The notes under the pieces were generated by a model, which saw nothing but the letters and a program-made list of their open reading frames with translations, was not told the origin of the DNA and did not search any database. Of a stretch of DNA of 64,000 nt, positions 12,737 through 38,050 are shown in pieces. Both the position numbers and the translations under genes were made by a program. Positions within the stretch are counted from its first letter, which is position 1; every line of letters begins with the position of its first letter. This stretch comes from Phymorhynchus buccinoides (lineage: Eukaryota > Mollusca > Gastropoda > Neogastropoda > Raphitomidae): the NCBI GenBank assembly GCA_017654935.2, contig CM065712.1, positions 16,678,090 through 16,742,089 on the forward strand, in the 5' to 3' direction.

Positions 12737-12891
12737 TGCTCTCTCTCTCTCTCTCTCTCTCTTCGCATTGCTTTATGGTTCTCCATCTCATATTATAACA
12801 GCACATACACAAAAGACCAGTCCTCCTCCTCCTCCGCATATCGTACTCATTGTAATCACTTGTCTCATCATCATCATCATCGTCGTCATCA

Positions 12892-12922
<31 letters not shown>

Positions 12923-13220
12923 ACACCTTCTTCTTCTTCAACACTCACCTCCACCACCACAATCATCATCATCGTAACATTCATAATCATAATCATCATC
13001 ATCTTCGTCGTCGTCGTCATTCATCCCATCATCATCGTTCATCGTCATCCTCCTCATCATTTCATAAGTCTCCTCCTCCTCCTCCATGATCATCAATCAC
13101 TTTTCTTCTCTTCAAACACCACCTCACCACCACCACCACCACATCTAATCCCACCATCATCATCATCATCGTCATTCATCAACAATCCTCATCATTTTAG
13201 TCTCCTCCTCCTCCTTCACT
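12655..13220. repeat. (CT)n then (CAT)n tracts
   Basis: CT repeats at 12655-12765 and CAT/TCC repeats at 12850-13220. They lead into the exon-edge array and share its CAT spacers. Confidence 0.95.
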
Positions 13221-13231
13221 CTTTAAGCCAA

Positions 13232-13614
13232 CTCCTCCCAGCAAGGGGGGTCAAAAGCGGGAGCGGGGGACCTGGCCATCCTCATCATCATCTCATCATC
13301 ATCATCATCACTGTCACTCTCAGTATTACCCAGTCGATGGGGGAAAGGCGGAGCGGGGACCTCCCATGCTGGTCGACGACCATCATCACATCATCATCAT
13401 CCTCATCATCATCACTGTCTCTCTCTCTCTCTCCCATGTTATTACCCAGCGGGGGGCAAGGCGGAGCGGGACCTGGCTGCTGGCCGGGAGGGGCCAATCA
13501 TTATCATCATCATCATTCATTCATCACTGTCTTCTCTCTCTCTCTTCCCATGTATACCCAGCGGGGGCAAGGCGGAGCGGGACCTGGGCCATGCTGGCCG
13601 ACGAGGGGGCCCTG

Positions 13615-13652
<38 letters not shown>

Positions 13653-13858
13653 CTGTCTCTCTCTCTCTCTCCCATGTTATTACCCAGCGGGGGGCAAGGC
13701 GGAGCGGGACCTGGCCATGCTGGTCGACGAAGGCCCTGCTCATCATCATCATCCCATCACCCATCATCATCATCACTGTTCTCTCTCCTCTCTCCCATGT
13801 TATTCAGGGGGGGGCAAGGCGAGAGCGGGACTTGGCATCTGGTGACGAAGGCCTCATC
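13232..13858 (+). repeat. six partial copies of the 13928 exon start with acceptor
   Basis: Copies at about 13232, 13325, 13440, 13553, 13678 and 13800 each hold a CT tract, a CCCATGTTATTACCCAG-like acceptor and 27-65 bp of exon start (GGCAAGGCGGAGCGGGAC). (CAT)n lies between them. Period is about 110-125 bp. The copies break off into CAT repeats and lack the rest of the exon. Confidence 0.9.
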
Positions 13859-13927
13859 ATCATCATCATCGTCTTTCATCTCATCAATCATCATCTGTCT
13901 CTCTCTCTCTCCCATGTTATTACCCAG

Positions 13928-26023
<12,096 letters not shown>

Positions 26024-26482
26024 TAACGAAATTTTGGACAAAGGGGTAGAACTCTCTTTCTAATTAAATCCCCTCCACCAAAGTTGATTACGATACCAAT
26101 CATCTGTCAGTTCATAGTTACTGTCAGGTTGTTTTGTTTGTTTGATTCGTTTCTTTCTTTTCTGCAACCCCTAAGAAACACACTGTGACAGTGATATACG
26201 GACACAAATATTTTTTTTAGTCAGAATATTTTTTTGACTGTAGAGGCGCTGTTGATTCGACTGAAGTCCTGCGGCCCATTACGATCCCTAACAGAAACAG
26301 TTTCGACGCTCATGGCCATTAAGAACACATTTAGATATTTTGCCATCTTAATTTTTACTGACAGATTACTGTAAATATCATTTGCTTTTAAAAAAAAAAA
26401 AAAAAGGTGTCCAATGTCTGTATTTGTGAAGCTCAGAAACAAGCTCCATTATCATTGGTCTGTGTTCTGAACAGAACAAATT

Positions 26483-26488
26483 AATAAA
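26483..26488 (+). terminator. likely polyadenylation signal of ODAD4
   Basis: AATAAA lies about 460 bp after the stop codon, before the first downstream MITE at 26597. The stretch 26024-26482 is AT-rich with no open frame and is read as 3' UTR. Confidence 0.5.
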
Positions 26489-26596
26489 ATGTGCTATCAT
26501 CATACAGATTTAATGCATCTGAATATTGTTTCTGTTAAAGTTTATTATCATGAAGGCAGTAGAAACATAACTATGATGTATATATGTATCAACATT

Positions 26597-26766
26597 ACCG
26601 TATTTTACGGACTACAAGGCGCACCTGATTATAAGGCGCACCCCCCAAAATTACACAAAATTCAGATTTTGTTATTATAGTTTCTTACTATATTATCAGT
26701 CACATTATAAGGCGCAGGGGTCTCAGTCTAGGAAAAAATATCGCCTTATAGTCCGTAAAATACAGT
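26597..26766. mobile_element. MITE with CCGTATTTTACGG ends, family C1
   Basis: ACCGTATTTTACGGACTACA at the left and GCCTTATAGTCCGTAAAATA at the right, interior with ATAAGGCGC repeats. The superfamily is not assigned. Confidence 0.8.
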
Positions 26767-27032
26767 ATTATTAATAATACCGCCTTATGTAACTGTTTTG
26801 TATGATTTTTTGAAACTGTATTTAGTTTTCATAAAGGGAAGGCATTTATTGAATGAAAATGCTCTTTTACAGTTTCTCCACAATGGGCAGACAAGCCACA
26901 CACCTCAAATTGTTTGATCAATGCATGTTTTCAGAACTGTATCCAAGCTGCAGGGTGCGATGCTATCTATCCAGGAACAAAAGAAATCCCTTTTCAAGCA
27001 CAGAATAAGATGTTTTTAGCTCCGAGTGTAGT

Positions 27033-27165
27033 CTTGTGTGAGTTTGTGTGTGCGTGTGCGTGCGTGCGTGGTGTGTGTGGGTGCGTGCGTGGTGTGTGTG
27101 TGTGTGCATGCATGCGTGTGGCGTTTGTGTGTGTGTGTGTGGGGGGGGGGGTTGTCTAATCACAC

Positions 27166-27241
<76 letters not shown>

Positions 27242-27326
27242 GTGAGAGTGAAAAATGGGGGTCGTGGCGGGGAAAAACCCAGATACACACAAACTAAAAC
27301 AAGAGATACAGAGAGACAGAAACGGT

Positions 27327-27393
<67 letters not shown>

Positions 27394-27440
27394 TCACAGA
27401 GAGAGGGGAGGTGGAAGATAGAAAGACAGAGAAAGTGAGA
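27033..27440. repeat. (GT)n and (GA)n tracts
   Basis: GT at 27033-27140 and GA at 27172-27235 and 27325-27392. Confidence 0.95.
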
Positions 27441-27649
27441 TATAGGGAGACCAAAAAATACAAATAAACCACAAAAATGAATAAAGTGATTGTGTTGTAA
27501 TATTTAATGTCTCTCACCAAAACCAAAGAAACAAGCCGAGGCCATAAAAGTGTAGGGAAAAAACCACAGACAAAATAAATCAATAATGTACAACATGTAC
27601 ACTAAAACTCTGAAGGGTGAACGCCAGAAGGAGCTATCAGCCTTCCTTG

Positions 27650-28078
27650 TTCCCTCTGCGATAGTACCTCTTCTTCTTCTTCCACTTGGGGATGTTTATC
27701 CTGCCCCACGCTCACTGGTCTTCATTCAGACCATTAATAGCGCACAGGATGCGTGCTATGTGAATTCGTGTCATCCATCCCACCGGCACACACCGCCTAC
27801 TCGTACCGAATAGTGGGATGGGCTTTAACGTGTGCGCAAGATCTTGTGCATGCGTTCGCACACGGGACCTCGGTTTTTGAAGTCTCATCCGAAGGACTTT
27901 TTCCCCAACTGACGTCAGGTACCCATTTACACCTGGGTGGAGTGAGGAAAATAGGAGTAAAGTGCCTTTCCGAAGGACACACCACTGTGAACCGAGCTGG
28001 GCTCGAACCCGCGCACTCGCAAACCTGACAGATTACGAGCTAACGACTCAGACTTACCAACTGAGCTACAGTGGCTCC
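27650..28078 (-). mobile_element. tRNA-headed SINE S2, minus strand
   Basis: On minus, GGAGCCACTGTAGCTCAGTT starts the tRNA-like head, with an A box TAGCTCAGTTGGTAAG and a B box GGTTCGAGCCC. An unrelated body of about 350 bp follows. Confidence 0.75.
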
Positions 28079-28204
28079 TACCTTCCTGCGTTCACTTTAG
28101 AAAGTTTCCAATGTGCCATGCAAACAATCCTTTTATTCACTGTCCGATCAAATCCCAACATCTGGTTTGCTTAATTAGGATACATACACAAAGAATAAGG
28201 CCGT

Positions 28205-28390
28205 ATACACACATAAGTGGAGATTCCGTGCGGAAACCCGTGCGCAATCCATAAATAAGTGAAAGAAAGAAGGGAAAAGATTTGCGCACGTGTCCGAATT
28301 TCCCCTATGTTATGCGTAAACTTTTACCCTTCTTTCTTCCACTTATTTAGGGTTTTCCTGTACGGAACTTACGCGTCTAATATGAACCCG
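28205..28390. mobile_element. fold-back MITE family F3 copy
   Basis: AGTGGAGATTCCGTGCGGAA to GGAACTTACGCGTCTAATAT. See 3818-4075. Confidence 0.65.
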
Positions 28391-28840
28391 GCCTTATTGT
28401 ACGTAATTAATGTGATGGTGCATGTGAAAACCACACATCGTGGAAGTCTTGCATAAATTGAGGCCTTGTTTTCTTATGGAAGATGGAGCTAGTGTTCCTG
28501 ATAAAAAGACACTGAAAAGAGAATTTGAATAACTTCGATCATTTTGACAATAATTAACTCTTCCAGCAGCATGGGCGAATGTGCATCACTCTACTCTCCC
28601 ACCAAATGCAAAGACATTCACTGCCAAGGCACCCTGCCATGTGTCTGTCTGCTTTTATAGCTTATATCGCCGTTTCTTGCATTGAAGCAGCAACTGCACA
28701 CTCGAGGAAATACTTACTCCCCTCTTGTCGGTTGAGGTGCAACGGACAACCAAGAACGTCACACAATAGCTAGAAGAGTTAAAGAGTCAATTTGTCAAAG
28801 AATAAAAACAAGGTTGAAATGGGACCTGAAAATACGGTTT

Positions 28841-29371
28841 AAAGGGACAACCTGACGGATGAGTTTTTGCAAGAAAAACATCCAGATCACCAGGAAAACA
28901 TCCTTTATAGAGATCGCAACACTCACATTGCTCTGGTTTCCTAGACATCAAACCGTCAAATCGGCGATTCCTCCTTGGCGGAGGTGCTGGAAGACAAATT
29001 CTTTCAAGAGAAGGCATGTGCCCTCTCTTTTTTAATGGCCGCCTGAATCGCTTAGACCAAATTTCCACAATACAAGCCTTTTTATTTACAGTTTACCAAA
29101 AGGAGTTTCGCTCACAACAAAATAAATAGCTCCATTTTTTGTTCACTGCACTACAAAGAAGAAAAAGCTTCAACCACTCTGAGTGTCCTCCACCCACCCC
29201 GTCCAAAATGGCTTCTCTCTCCGGCAACTCTGCCAAGAAGGAATCGCCATTTTGACGGTTTTAATTTATAGGAAACCAGAGCAAAGTGAGTGTTCCAATC
29301 CTTGAAAAGGCTGTCTTTCTGGTGATCTCGATGTGTTTCTTGCAAAAACTCATCCGTCAGGGTTCCCCTTT
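28841..29371. mobile_element. fold-back element, about 530 bp
   Basis: AAAGGGACAACCTGACGGAT at the left and ATCCGTCAGGGTTCCCCTTT at the right. Inverted arms run about 125 bp with AAACCAGAGCAA-type inner matches. Confidence 0.8.
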
Positions 29372-29459
29372 AAGACTTACAAATAAACCACGACACAGTC
29401 ATGGTAGGTCATTCTAAATTTGACATCCATGTTAATCATTTGCAGGAATGAGCAACTTA

Positions 29460-29620
29460 GGACGATGATTTGACCACCAGGGGGCAATCAAACCAGTAGG
29501 GGCTTAGCACGTGATATATTCTTAGTTGGGCATAGTGAGAGACAGAGAGAGGGAGATGAGTCCCTCCCTCTCTCTCTCACTACGCCCAACTAAGAATATC
29601 ACGTTGACCATTGACGTTAA
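29460..29620. mobile_element. hairpin element H1
   Basis: CTTAGTTGGGCATAGTGAGA pairs with TCTCACTACGCCCAACTAAG around GA-rich arms. Relatives are at 30720-30830 and 37855-38050. Confidence 0.7.
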
Positions 29621-30015
29621 AAAAAAAGTTTAAGCTTTTTGTTTCTAGTGATTTGGTTTAAAACATTATTAAATACACAGACTTCATTCAGATTATTTCA
29701 TATTCTGGATATCGTTAGAATACATACAAATGGAGATCAAAGATAAATATGACCTAAACCGAAATTTGATATTTTAAGGGTTGTTGGCTATATGTTTTGC
29801 CTTTGCTCAAAAATATGCTGAGCAGCTTATGATGCGGGATTTTCTAACGCATCATCTTGAGGGGAAAAAGCACACACACACACATACACAAAATCAACCG
29901 TGTGAAGATTAATACTGATCTTATCAATACTAGATTGTGACATTATTTGGGTTCACTTTATGTTTCCTTTTTTCTACTCTATAAACATTTTCTTCTTCTT
30001 CTTTTGCAGATGTGT

Positions 30016-30512
30016 TTTTCTATTTTGTTCACTTTGTTTGTTAGTTTGTGAATAATGTTTCTAAATATTGAAATAAATATTTTCTAATTGGTGAGAACAC
30101 ACCTTCCGTCATTTGAATCATATGTAATGTATTGTGTATGGGTACGTTATAAGCTACATGCAAACACAACACTTCAATCTTGTGTTCGTTTTTTAAATAT
30201 TATCATTACACTTTCTTCTCTCACTTATATATCGCCTCCCGAATGCAATACAGACGAAACTCAATTTTTATCGATTTAGAGATTTTTTGCTTATACATAG
30301 TACAAGACAAGACTCACCAACTTCATTAACCGCAATTCCAAAAGATAAAGACTGGGTAACAACAAGCATATAGCTTATAACGTACCCATACACAATACAT
30401 TACATATGATTCAAATGACGGAAGGTGTGTTCTCACAAATTAGAACATATTTTTTTCAATATTTAGAAACATTATTCACAAAACTAACAAACAAAGTGAA
30501 CAAGATAGAAAA
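30016..30512. repeat. large inverted repeat, about 140-bp arms
   Basis: The left arm at 30016-30156 pairs with 30370-30512 (GTATGGGTACGTTATAAGCT against AGCTTATAACGTACCCATAC) across a 213-bp spacer. Confidence 0.9.
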
Positions 30513-31381
30513 CCAGAAAAGAAATAAAAGAATGACATTATGGGGAAAAATCACAAAAAAAGAAAGGAAGGAGGAAAACAAAAGGGGGATTGAGAGACAA
30601 ATTAATGAACAATATGATGACTCAATATAACACTCATTAAAACATCCCACAAAAGTGCTTACAACCATGCTCACATGTCTAGAACAAGTTATATGCTCAC
30701 ATGTCTAGAACAAGTTATTCAATCAATTAGCGACTCAGTGGGATTTTTCCTCATGCCAGGGGGCACGACGCCCGAGAGGGCCCACCACGTCACACCCCCA
30801 GTTGGGCGCAGAAGCTTCCACAAAACACAATTTGACGTCATTTTACATTTCTGACGTCATAATTTCAGAAGAACATAAACAAAACATTTGCCGTTAGCGA
30901 AAACTAATGGCTTTAAAATCGCCGCCTGCATGCAATTCAGACGCAACTCAATTTTTTTGATTTTGAGATTTTTTGCATATACAAGAATAAGATAGCAACA
31001 TTCATCGAGTCAAATCAACAAATACTTTTGACAATTTCTCCCATTATTTTGTATCTAAAAAATATATTGGAGGGCGTATTGGAGTGCCAAGGTATTATCT
31101 CAACAATGCTTTAAAGCTTTTATTTTGGACTAAAATTAATTTTCTTCTCAGTCTAAAACCACGATTTGGGGGCAAAATTTCTTATTTCAATATTACTTAA
31201 ATAAGTCGTGATTTATTTGAAAAACTGAAGTGACAAAGTTATTTGATGGCTCGAAATAAAGCCGTATGAAAAAATCTGAAGCAATTTGACTTGAAATGAC
31301 CGAAATAATCAGTTTTTTGCTTCTCCTGTGAAGTGACGTCTTTCGACTTACGTCTGTATTGCATGCGGGTGGCAATATATA

Positions 31382-31595
31382 GGGGAAGACGGGGTAAAAA
31401 GCGCATGGGCAGGTAAGAAGCCCACCCCAATTATCTCATGAAATGAAGCAAATTTCAGTCTCATTTTGCCCATGAGACGAGCGTTAATGTCTAGCATTCG
31501 TCTCATGGGCAAATTTGACTGAAATTTTCTTTATTTCATGAGATAATTGGGGTGGGCTTCTTACCCGCCCATGCGCTTTTTACCCCGTCTTCCCC
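31382..31595. mobile_element. mariner-type fold-back MITE, family M1
   Basis: Full copy flanked by TA within ATATAT. Arms nearly perfect. Confidence 0.9.
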
Positions 31596-31923
31596 TATAT
31601 ATATTTTTTTTATTTTTTTAACACGAACATTACTCAAAGTTAACGTTAACTGGTTTTGTTTCTGAGGTTCACAAATAAAGACATTGGACACAGAAAAGTT
31701 TTATTAAAGCAAACTATATATATATATATATATATATGCTAGTTTACAATTACAGTAGTCAAATGTACTCAAGGCAACAATTTGACAGTGATCGATGAGC
31801 ATAAGCGTAAGATGGGGTAGAAAGACATGGAGAAATCTGGTCCCTTGATTTAGGTATGCAGCTAACCCTACCGTAGTGCAAATCATTATAAGTTAACTGT
31901 ACCTCGCAGTAAACGTATATTAA

Positions 31924-32573
31924 TATGTGACCCAGCACCACTAGGATAGTTTCTCACAACAGGCTTGCAAAGTCACAAATATCATTTTTCATCAATTTTG
32001 GAGTTATGGGTATTTTCGTGCTCTCTAACATCTCATCTTTCAAATGTATAAAGGATAATCTTTATTATGGTATCTAAATACCCCCAAAAGTGCTTTGAAA
32101 TGAGTAGGTTGATGCATTTTCTTCAGATAGGCCAAACTTTAGACTGCGATTTCTCAAAATGGCCGACAGTCACCCTACCAACTTTGAATGCCCATAACTC
32201 TCAATTGAAAAAAGTTACAATGGTTCTTATATCACTTGAAAGAGAATTGTTTGAAGTTTTTAACTTGACCATTGTCTCAGAATGGTCATTTTGAGACTTA
32301 ACCCTTTCACCGCCAGCCATATTTCAGCCAAAATGTCCATTAAATTAACCTGGTTAGAGAACAAAATCCATCTGCAGTTCTGGAGATTCTTCGGTGACAT
32401 AAAATAAGGTATATCCTTACTTCCCAAAACTTAACTATGACAATAGGGTCTTTGGATAATAGACCCCAATTTGATGCTTTTTAGTGACGTAGGTGTTAAA
32501 TCACTGTGGTGCTAAAATGCGACTGTGGCGGTGAAAGGGTCAATGTCCCTTTCATGGTGCTGGGTCACATATT
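31924..32573. mobile_element. TIR element with a nested piggyBac-like MITE
   Basis: Ends ATGTGACCCAGCACCA and TGGTGCTGGGTCACAT. The P1 MITE at 32298-32543 sits near its right end. Confidence 0.8.
32298..32543. mobile_element. piggyBac-like MITE, family P1 (nested)
   Basis: TTAACCCTTTCACCGCC left end; the right end reads GGCGGTGAAAGGGTCAA, with TTAA decayed to TCAA. Confidence 0.88.
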
Positions 32574-32813
32574 GTAAAATCCATTATCTGAATATTATTT
32601 TGTTGTGAAAGTTGGCCACATTTTACTTTAAAAAGAATGTACAATTGAACTAAAAAACATCAAAACGCTACACTCACACAAGCACATGTAGGTGAAATAA
32701 ACAACACACACGGTGAATAAAAAGAATGTAGTGAATATTCTACTTTGTCTTACAATAAACATATTTAGTTTTAGAATGTGAAGAAACGAAGCTGTCTGCT
32801 GGGTTCAATACAA

Positions 32814-32995
32814 TTCACAACAAATTAAAACAAAGTCGAAATTAAAACCCAGAAGAAACGGTTTAATGATAAAAAAAACCCCAGAGCAAAACAAAACACG
32901 ACGTTTCGGGTTCAACCCGTTGTCCAGTGGGTTTTTTAATCATTAAACCGTTTCTTCTGGGTTTTAATTTCGACTTTGTTTTAATTTGTTGTGAA
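32814..32995. repeat. inverted repeat, about 64-bp arms
   Basis: AACCCAGAAGAAACGGTTTA pairs with TAAACCGTTTCTTCTGGGTT around CGACGTTTCGGGTTCAACCC. Confidence 0.85.
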
Positions 32996-33052
32996 TTTTA
33001 TTTTTATGCAGATAAACTAAAATTTAATACTAAAATTTACCTGTCTTTTCAG

Positions 33053-33436
33053 TAACCCCTTCACAGGTGTGTGATGGATGGAAGTTCAGTTTAACGTCGC
33101 ATATCGGCTTTCGCCATGTACGACGGGCTGAACAAACCAACCAGGGTATAAACACAAATTTATGTTCCTGAATCACTGTCTTAGCCAAAAGGCCGAGAAG
33201 CGATCAGGAAGTTTTCAAAGTAAAAACTCTGAAACTTGACGATAAGGTGTGTGATGTCATTGATGATGTCATAACTTTCATGTCATAGTCCTGGAATGAT
33301 GGTTTTTGGTTTAGACAAGTCAGGAAAGATGCATCTCTAGACCATTTTCTCAGATTGAGTCTAACCGGTCTCTTTCAAATTTAATAAGAAAATCGATAAT
33401 TTCTCAACTTTTTTTCTCTGGCAGTGAAGGGGTTAA
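33053..33436. mobile_element. piggyBac-like MITE, family P2
   Basis: TAACCCCTTCACAGG left end and CTGGCAGTGAAGGGGTTAA right end. Shares AGACCATTTTCTCAGATTG-like interior with 61335-61554. Confidence 0.7.
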
Positions 33437-33677
33437 CAAATCAATCAACCCAAACCAACCCTTGTACTTTTCCTCTCAGCCCATCCATAACTTTGAACTA
33501 AATCAGTGACTACACAGCACAATTCCCTTCCCTTCCTTGGTTATTTACAAGATGACTCATTTCTGCTGATTCCAACTGAAATGCTGACTTTCACATCATT
33601 ATTATCACAGCATTATATGCGGACAGATTTTCATCAAATGACCAGATCAAAAACAAAAATTATGCAATTTGATGATA

Positions 33678-33834
33678 CAGAGGAACCTCCCTTATAAGAC
33701 CTCCCATTATAAGACTCCCTCCCACATAAGACCTACTTCTCCGAGACATTGCCCTTCTTTGTAACTATTAAAATGACCTCTCTTAGACCTCATTTGGGTT
33801 GATTTTTGAAGGTCTTATAAGGGAGGTTCCACTG
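33678..33834. mobile_element. pogo-like MITE, family T1
   Basis: CAGAGGAACCTCCCTTATAA to TTATAAGGGAGGTTCCACTG, flanked by TA. Confidence 0.8.
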
Positions 33835-34139
33835 TACAGAGGAATGAATCCACACGCGTTTAGTTGTATGTAATCCATTCACAGCCTCTTTTAAAAATTA
33901 AAAAAATTGATTTTCATCTCCATAACGACATCAAATCTCAACCAACATTAAAAAAAAAAAATCATATTTAATCGTGATCCTGAATTAATATCTCAAAAGA
34001 AAAAAATTCCAGGCGTCAAGAATAGTCAGAAGTCTGACCCTCTGAAAACTCTGGTGCAAGGACCAACACAACGCCAGAGTAGACAGAAAACAAAACATGA
34101 TCAAAAATTCATAGTTCAATCTAGTAAGAGATCACTTTG

Positions 34140-34551
34140 GGTAAAGGTAAAGATGTGCCCCCCCCCCCCCCCCCTACATTTCTCAGCTCTCCCCACACTT
34201 TCACACCTGCCTTTCTGACCAAACATTAAGCTGTATCTTATCAACTTTTTGAGCTAATTATCTTTGTTGAATAATTAATCGCAGTCATGATAAAGGCCAT
34301 TATCTAATAGGAACCCCCCCCCCCCCCTCCCCCCATGTAGTGCAGTACACACATCGGCCGCGGAGCATTTGTCACAGGCCTGGTTCATTGCGTTTTTCCG
34401 TCTTGCCTTTATCTTCTACTATTATTGAATGCATGTGTTTCATTATGTAAATGGATGGAAATTAGTGTTAAATATAGCAAACGATAGAGGATGAAGTTCT
34501 CAATCTGCAGTAAGAAAGGCAACACTGAAAAAGTGGAAACAACCCAGAAAT

Positions 34552-34582
<31 letters not shown>

Positions 34583-35786
34583 CGCATCTTTACCTTTCCC
34601 TCACTTTGAAATGCTACAGTAATTGACCGTAAAGATCACGCTCATCCGAAAAAAAAGACTTCCATCAACAGAACAAAATCCTCTATTAGCAATTTTTTCA
34701 ATCTTCAGCACTTTGCAAATCTGACAATTCTGAGAACCTAATTTTATAACACACTACCGGTAATCTGTCTGTAGACAGCTTGCTCATAATACATTAATGG
34801 TAGCCAATATTTCACAAGAATTTTTGTTAAACATTTGAAGACTTCGAAGAAACAGCTTTACATCACATTCAGACACACAACAACAAATAAATTTCATTGT
34901 AAACCGTGTGCTCACTTTAAAACTCTAAGCGAGTCGCAAAATTCTTCCAAAAATACCATCCTACACAGATCTTCATTAATGTAATGAAACACACACAATG
35001 TTCACAAAACGAATGCTCACACAGTATACCTAAGAAAGCTATGGATTTAAAAGGTAGAATCAACATTGTCAGATGCACTTAGGACAGGATATGTTCGCCA
35101 GACACAGAGGTTTACCAACAACCAGCTGTTTGAAGTATTCTAAAAAAATGTTTAATGTTCAGGGCCTGTATTAAATCCTATAGGACATTGGAAGAGCTTC
35201 TAAGTTAGCATCATGCTACGTCTCATGCTATCTCAACGTGAATACAGGCCCTGGTCTTTCTTTTTTCTTCTTCTCGCTGTTACTCATGTTCAAGACAAAC
35301 CTCAAGTCGAACACCGAGACAAAATGTTCGCAGTTTTGAGGTTTGGACGAAGGTTCAAATTACATATCAAAACTTCAAGTTCATACCAAATTCTTTAGAA
35401 TACAGAAACTTTGTATTATCTTTTTCAAAAGAACACTCAAGTTCTTATCAAAATGTCTTTTAGAGAATAAAGAATGTCAAGAACATCGAGTTCTTCGGAT
35501 GGCGACTTAAAGCAAGTCTGACCTGTGCACTTTACGCACATAAAAATCCCACAGCAGTTAAAAGTCGATAAGAGCAGGGAGATCCCACTGCCTGGCATAA
35601 ACCAAATTGATAGCTAGCTTTCCCAAGTCAGCCCCATCCCTTCTCCCCCATGACCTCGCACACCCCTTCCCCCTTCAAAAAGAAAAAGGCGCTGCGCTGA
35701 CGGGGACACGTTCTCCAAGTGGAAGCAGCCCAAATTTCAGAGACTATGACTTGAAAATACCAAAATAATGGCAACCTAAGAGAAAG
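34140..35786. other. intergenic, no gene seen
   Basis: C runs at 34156-34176 and 34314-34326 and a G run at 34556-34582. From 35495 to 35770 is a partial SINE S1 copy (GGATGGCGACTTAAAGC to CCCAAATTTCAGAGAC). Confidence 0.6.
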
Positions 35787-36230
35787 AGTTTATATGCCCC
35801 GTGGCAACCTAACAACAAGTTTATATGCCCCGTGGCAACCTAAAAACAAGTTTATATGCCCCGTGGCAACCTAAAAACAAGTTTATATGCCCCGTGGCAA
35901 CCTAACAACAAGTTTATATGCCCCGTGGCAACCTAAAAACAAGTTTATATGCCCCGTGGCAACCTAAAAACAAGTTTATATGCCCCGTGGCAACCTAAGA
36001 GAAAGAGTTTATATGCCCCGTGGCAACCTAAAAACAAGTTTATATGCCCCGTGGCAACCTAAAAACAAGTTTATATGCCCCGTGGCAACCTAAGAGAAAG
36101 AGTTTATATGCCCCGTGGCAACCTAAGAGAAAGAGTTTATATGCCCCATGGCAGCCTAAGAGTTTATATACCCCATGGCAACCTAAGAGTTTATATGCCC
36201 CATGGCAGCCTAAGAGCAACAGTTTATATT
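35787..36230. repeat. 31-36-bp minisatellite, about 14 units
   Basis: Unit GTTTATATGCCCCGTGGCAA plus CCTAAAAACAA or CCTAAGAGAAAGA. The open frames across it are by-products. Confidence 0.97.
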
Positions 36231-36327
36231 GATGGATTTCTGGTAAACCACAAGAAACTGGAGCTGGTTCATTAAACAATAAAGATAAGATTAAAATATA
36301 TGGGGAAAAAATGGATTAAAATTAATG

Positions 36328-36720
36328 CCGCTGGATATCCGCAAAATCCGGGAAACCATAAATGCTGGATATTCGCAAAATCCGGCAAACCATAAACGCT
36401 GGATATCCGCAAAATCCGGCACACCATAAACACTGAATATCCGCAAAATCCGGCACACCATAAACGCTGGATATCCGGCAAACCATAAACGCTGGATATC
36501 TGCAAAATCCGGCAAACCATAAACGCTGGATATCCGCAAAAATCCGGCAAACCATAAACGCTGGATATCCGGCAAACCATAAACGCTGGATATCCGCAAA
36601 ATCCGGCAAACCATAAACGCTGGATATCCGCAAAAATCCGGCAAACCATAAACGCTGGATATCCGCAAAAATCCGGCAAACCATAAACGCTGGATATCCG
36701 CAAAATCCGGCAAACCGTTC
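36328..36720. repeat. 34-bp minisatellite, about 11-12 units
   Basis: Unit AACGCTGGATATCCGCAAAA plus TCCGGCAAACCATA. Confidence 0.97.
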
Positions 36721-36971
36721 AATCGCACTCCCTAAAAAAGAAGAAGCAAACTTTGATTACAAACAGTGCCAACTGCCCAGCAACACAAAACTGAGAACAG
36801 TTCTGCCAACTTTCACCGTGATCAGTTACAGACGTTTATGCTGGAAGGAATTACCGCATTTTGCAGACTATAAATAAGTATAAGGCGCCTTCCGTTATCA
36901 ACCCCCCACCCCCCACCCCCCACAATTCTGATACAAAATTCTGAGTTTATCATTACCATATTTTTCAGACT

Positions 36972-37552
36972 ACCGTATTTTTCGGATCATTAGGCGCTGC
37001 TGTGTATAAGGCGAATAGGGCAATTTTCAAGAAAAATCTGACAAAATCCAAGTAAAAGGCGCCCTCGTTTATAAGGCGATACACACCTCGCAATAGAAAG
37101 TCGAGGTTTGAAGCCCGTACACGTCCTGTAAATGATTACCGACCGCCATTATTATTGTCATAAACGAGAGTTGGCTCCCTTCTCAAATAATCGAAAGTTC
37201 TGTTTTTGCGACTTCCGGTTGAGTGTTTGGCCAATTCTTCGCGAAAACTGGTAGAATTACAGCATTTTAAGCTCTACAACGATGCTTTTTACATCCAATG
37301 AAGGGTTATGGCATCTGTTGGACGGTATCTCGGACGATAACAGGGATTTCGAAGCATTTTAACGCGAGTATTCGTCGTATCGGCGACTCGTTACCACTTT
37401 CGATGTTGTGACTCACAGTAGACTGTACTGAGTACGGCAATCGTTGCCTCTCTTCTCACGATTTTGTTCACTTATAGGGCGCCCTCGTTTATTAGGCGCA
37501 TAGGTCGAAATTGGAGAAAAAAATATCGCCTTATAGTCCGAAAAATACGGTA
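36972..37552. mobile_element. long family C1 element, about 580 bp
   Basis: ACCGTATTTTTCGGATCATT to CTTATAGTCCGAAAAATACG. It is inserted in another C1 remnant (36853-36960 and 37553-37615). No transposase frame. Confidence 0.75.
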
Positions 37553-37854
37553 TAACGCAGTACTTTTCCCCCCAGACAGAGACCCCTGCGCCTTATGATA
37601 TGACTGATAATATACAGCGATGGGAATTGTCCGCCAAACAGCACATTTCCGCTAAAATGACATTGCTTTTCCACCGAAAAAAAGGTCTGTCCGCCGAAAC
37701 CCCAACAACCACAACTAAATGTATCCATTCTAATGCTGTTTTAGGGCTTCAGTGACCAAAACAGCTTCAGCATTACCCCCTGGACCCCTACTAGGGGCCT
37801 TTTGCGGCCCCTAGACCCCCGCTTTTCAGCTTTTTCTTTTAACTTTTCCAATGA

Positions 37855-38050
37855 GAGACTTAGTGCGATTTTTCTCACGCCAGAGGGCATGACGCTCGTG
37901 TGGGGCTAATCCTCTCTATATTATTAGTTGGGGATAAAGAAAGAGAGAGAGACAGTGAGTGGTTCTACCATCACTCTCTCTCTCTCACTACGCCCAAGTA
38001 AGAAAATCGCGTGATAAGCCCCTAGTGCATTGACTGCCCTCTGGCGTGAC
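37855..38050. mobile_element. hairpin element H1 copy
   Basis: Ends with CACGCCAGAGGGCATGACGC and its reverse (GCCCTCTGGCGTGA) around GA/CT arms. Confidence 0.7.

Noticed and set aside
36040..36728. Repeat proteins on either strand
   Set aside because: They come from 31-36-bp and 34-bp minisatellites; every frame of the array is open and there is no start or splice context.
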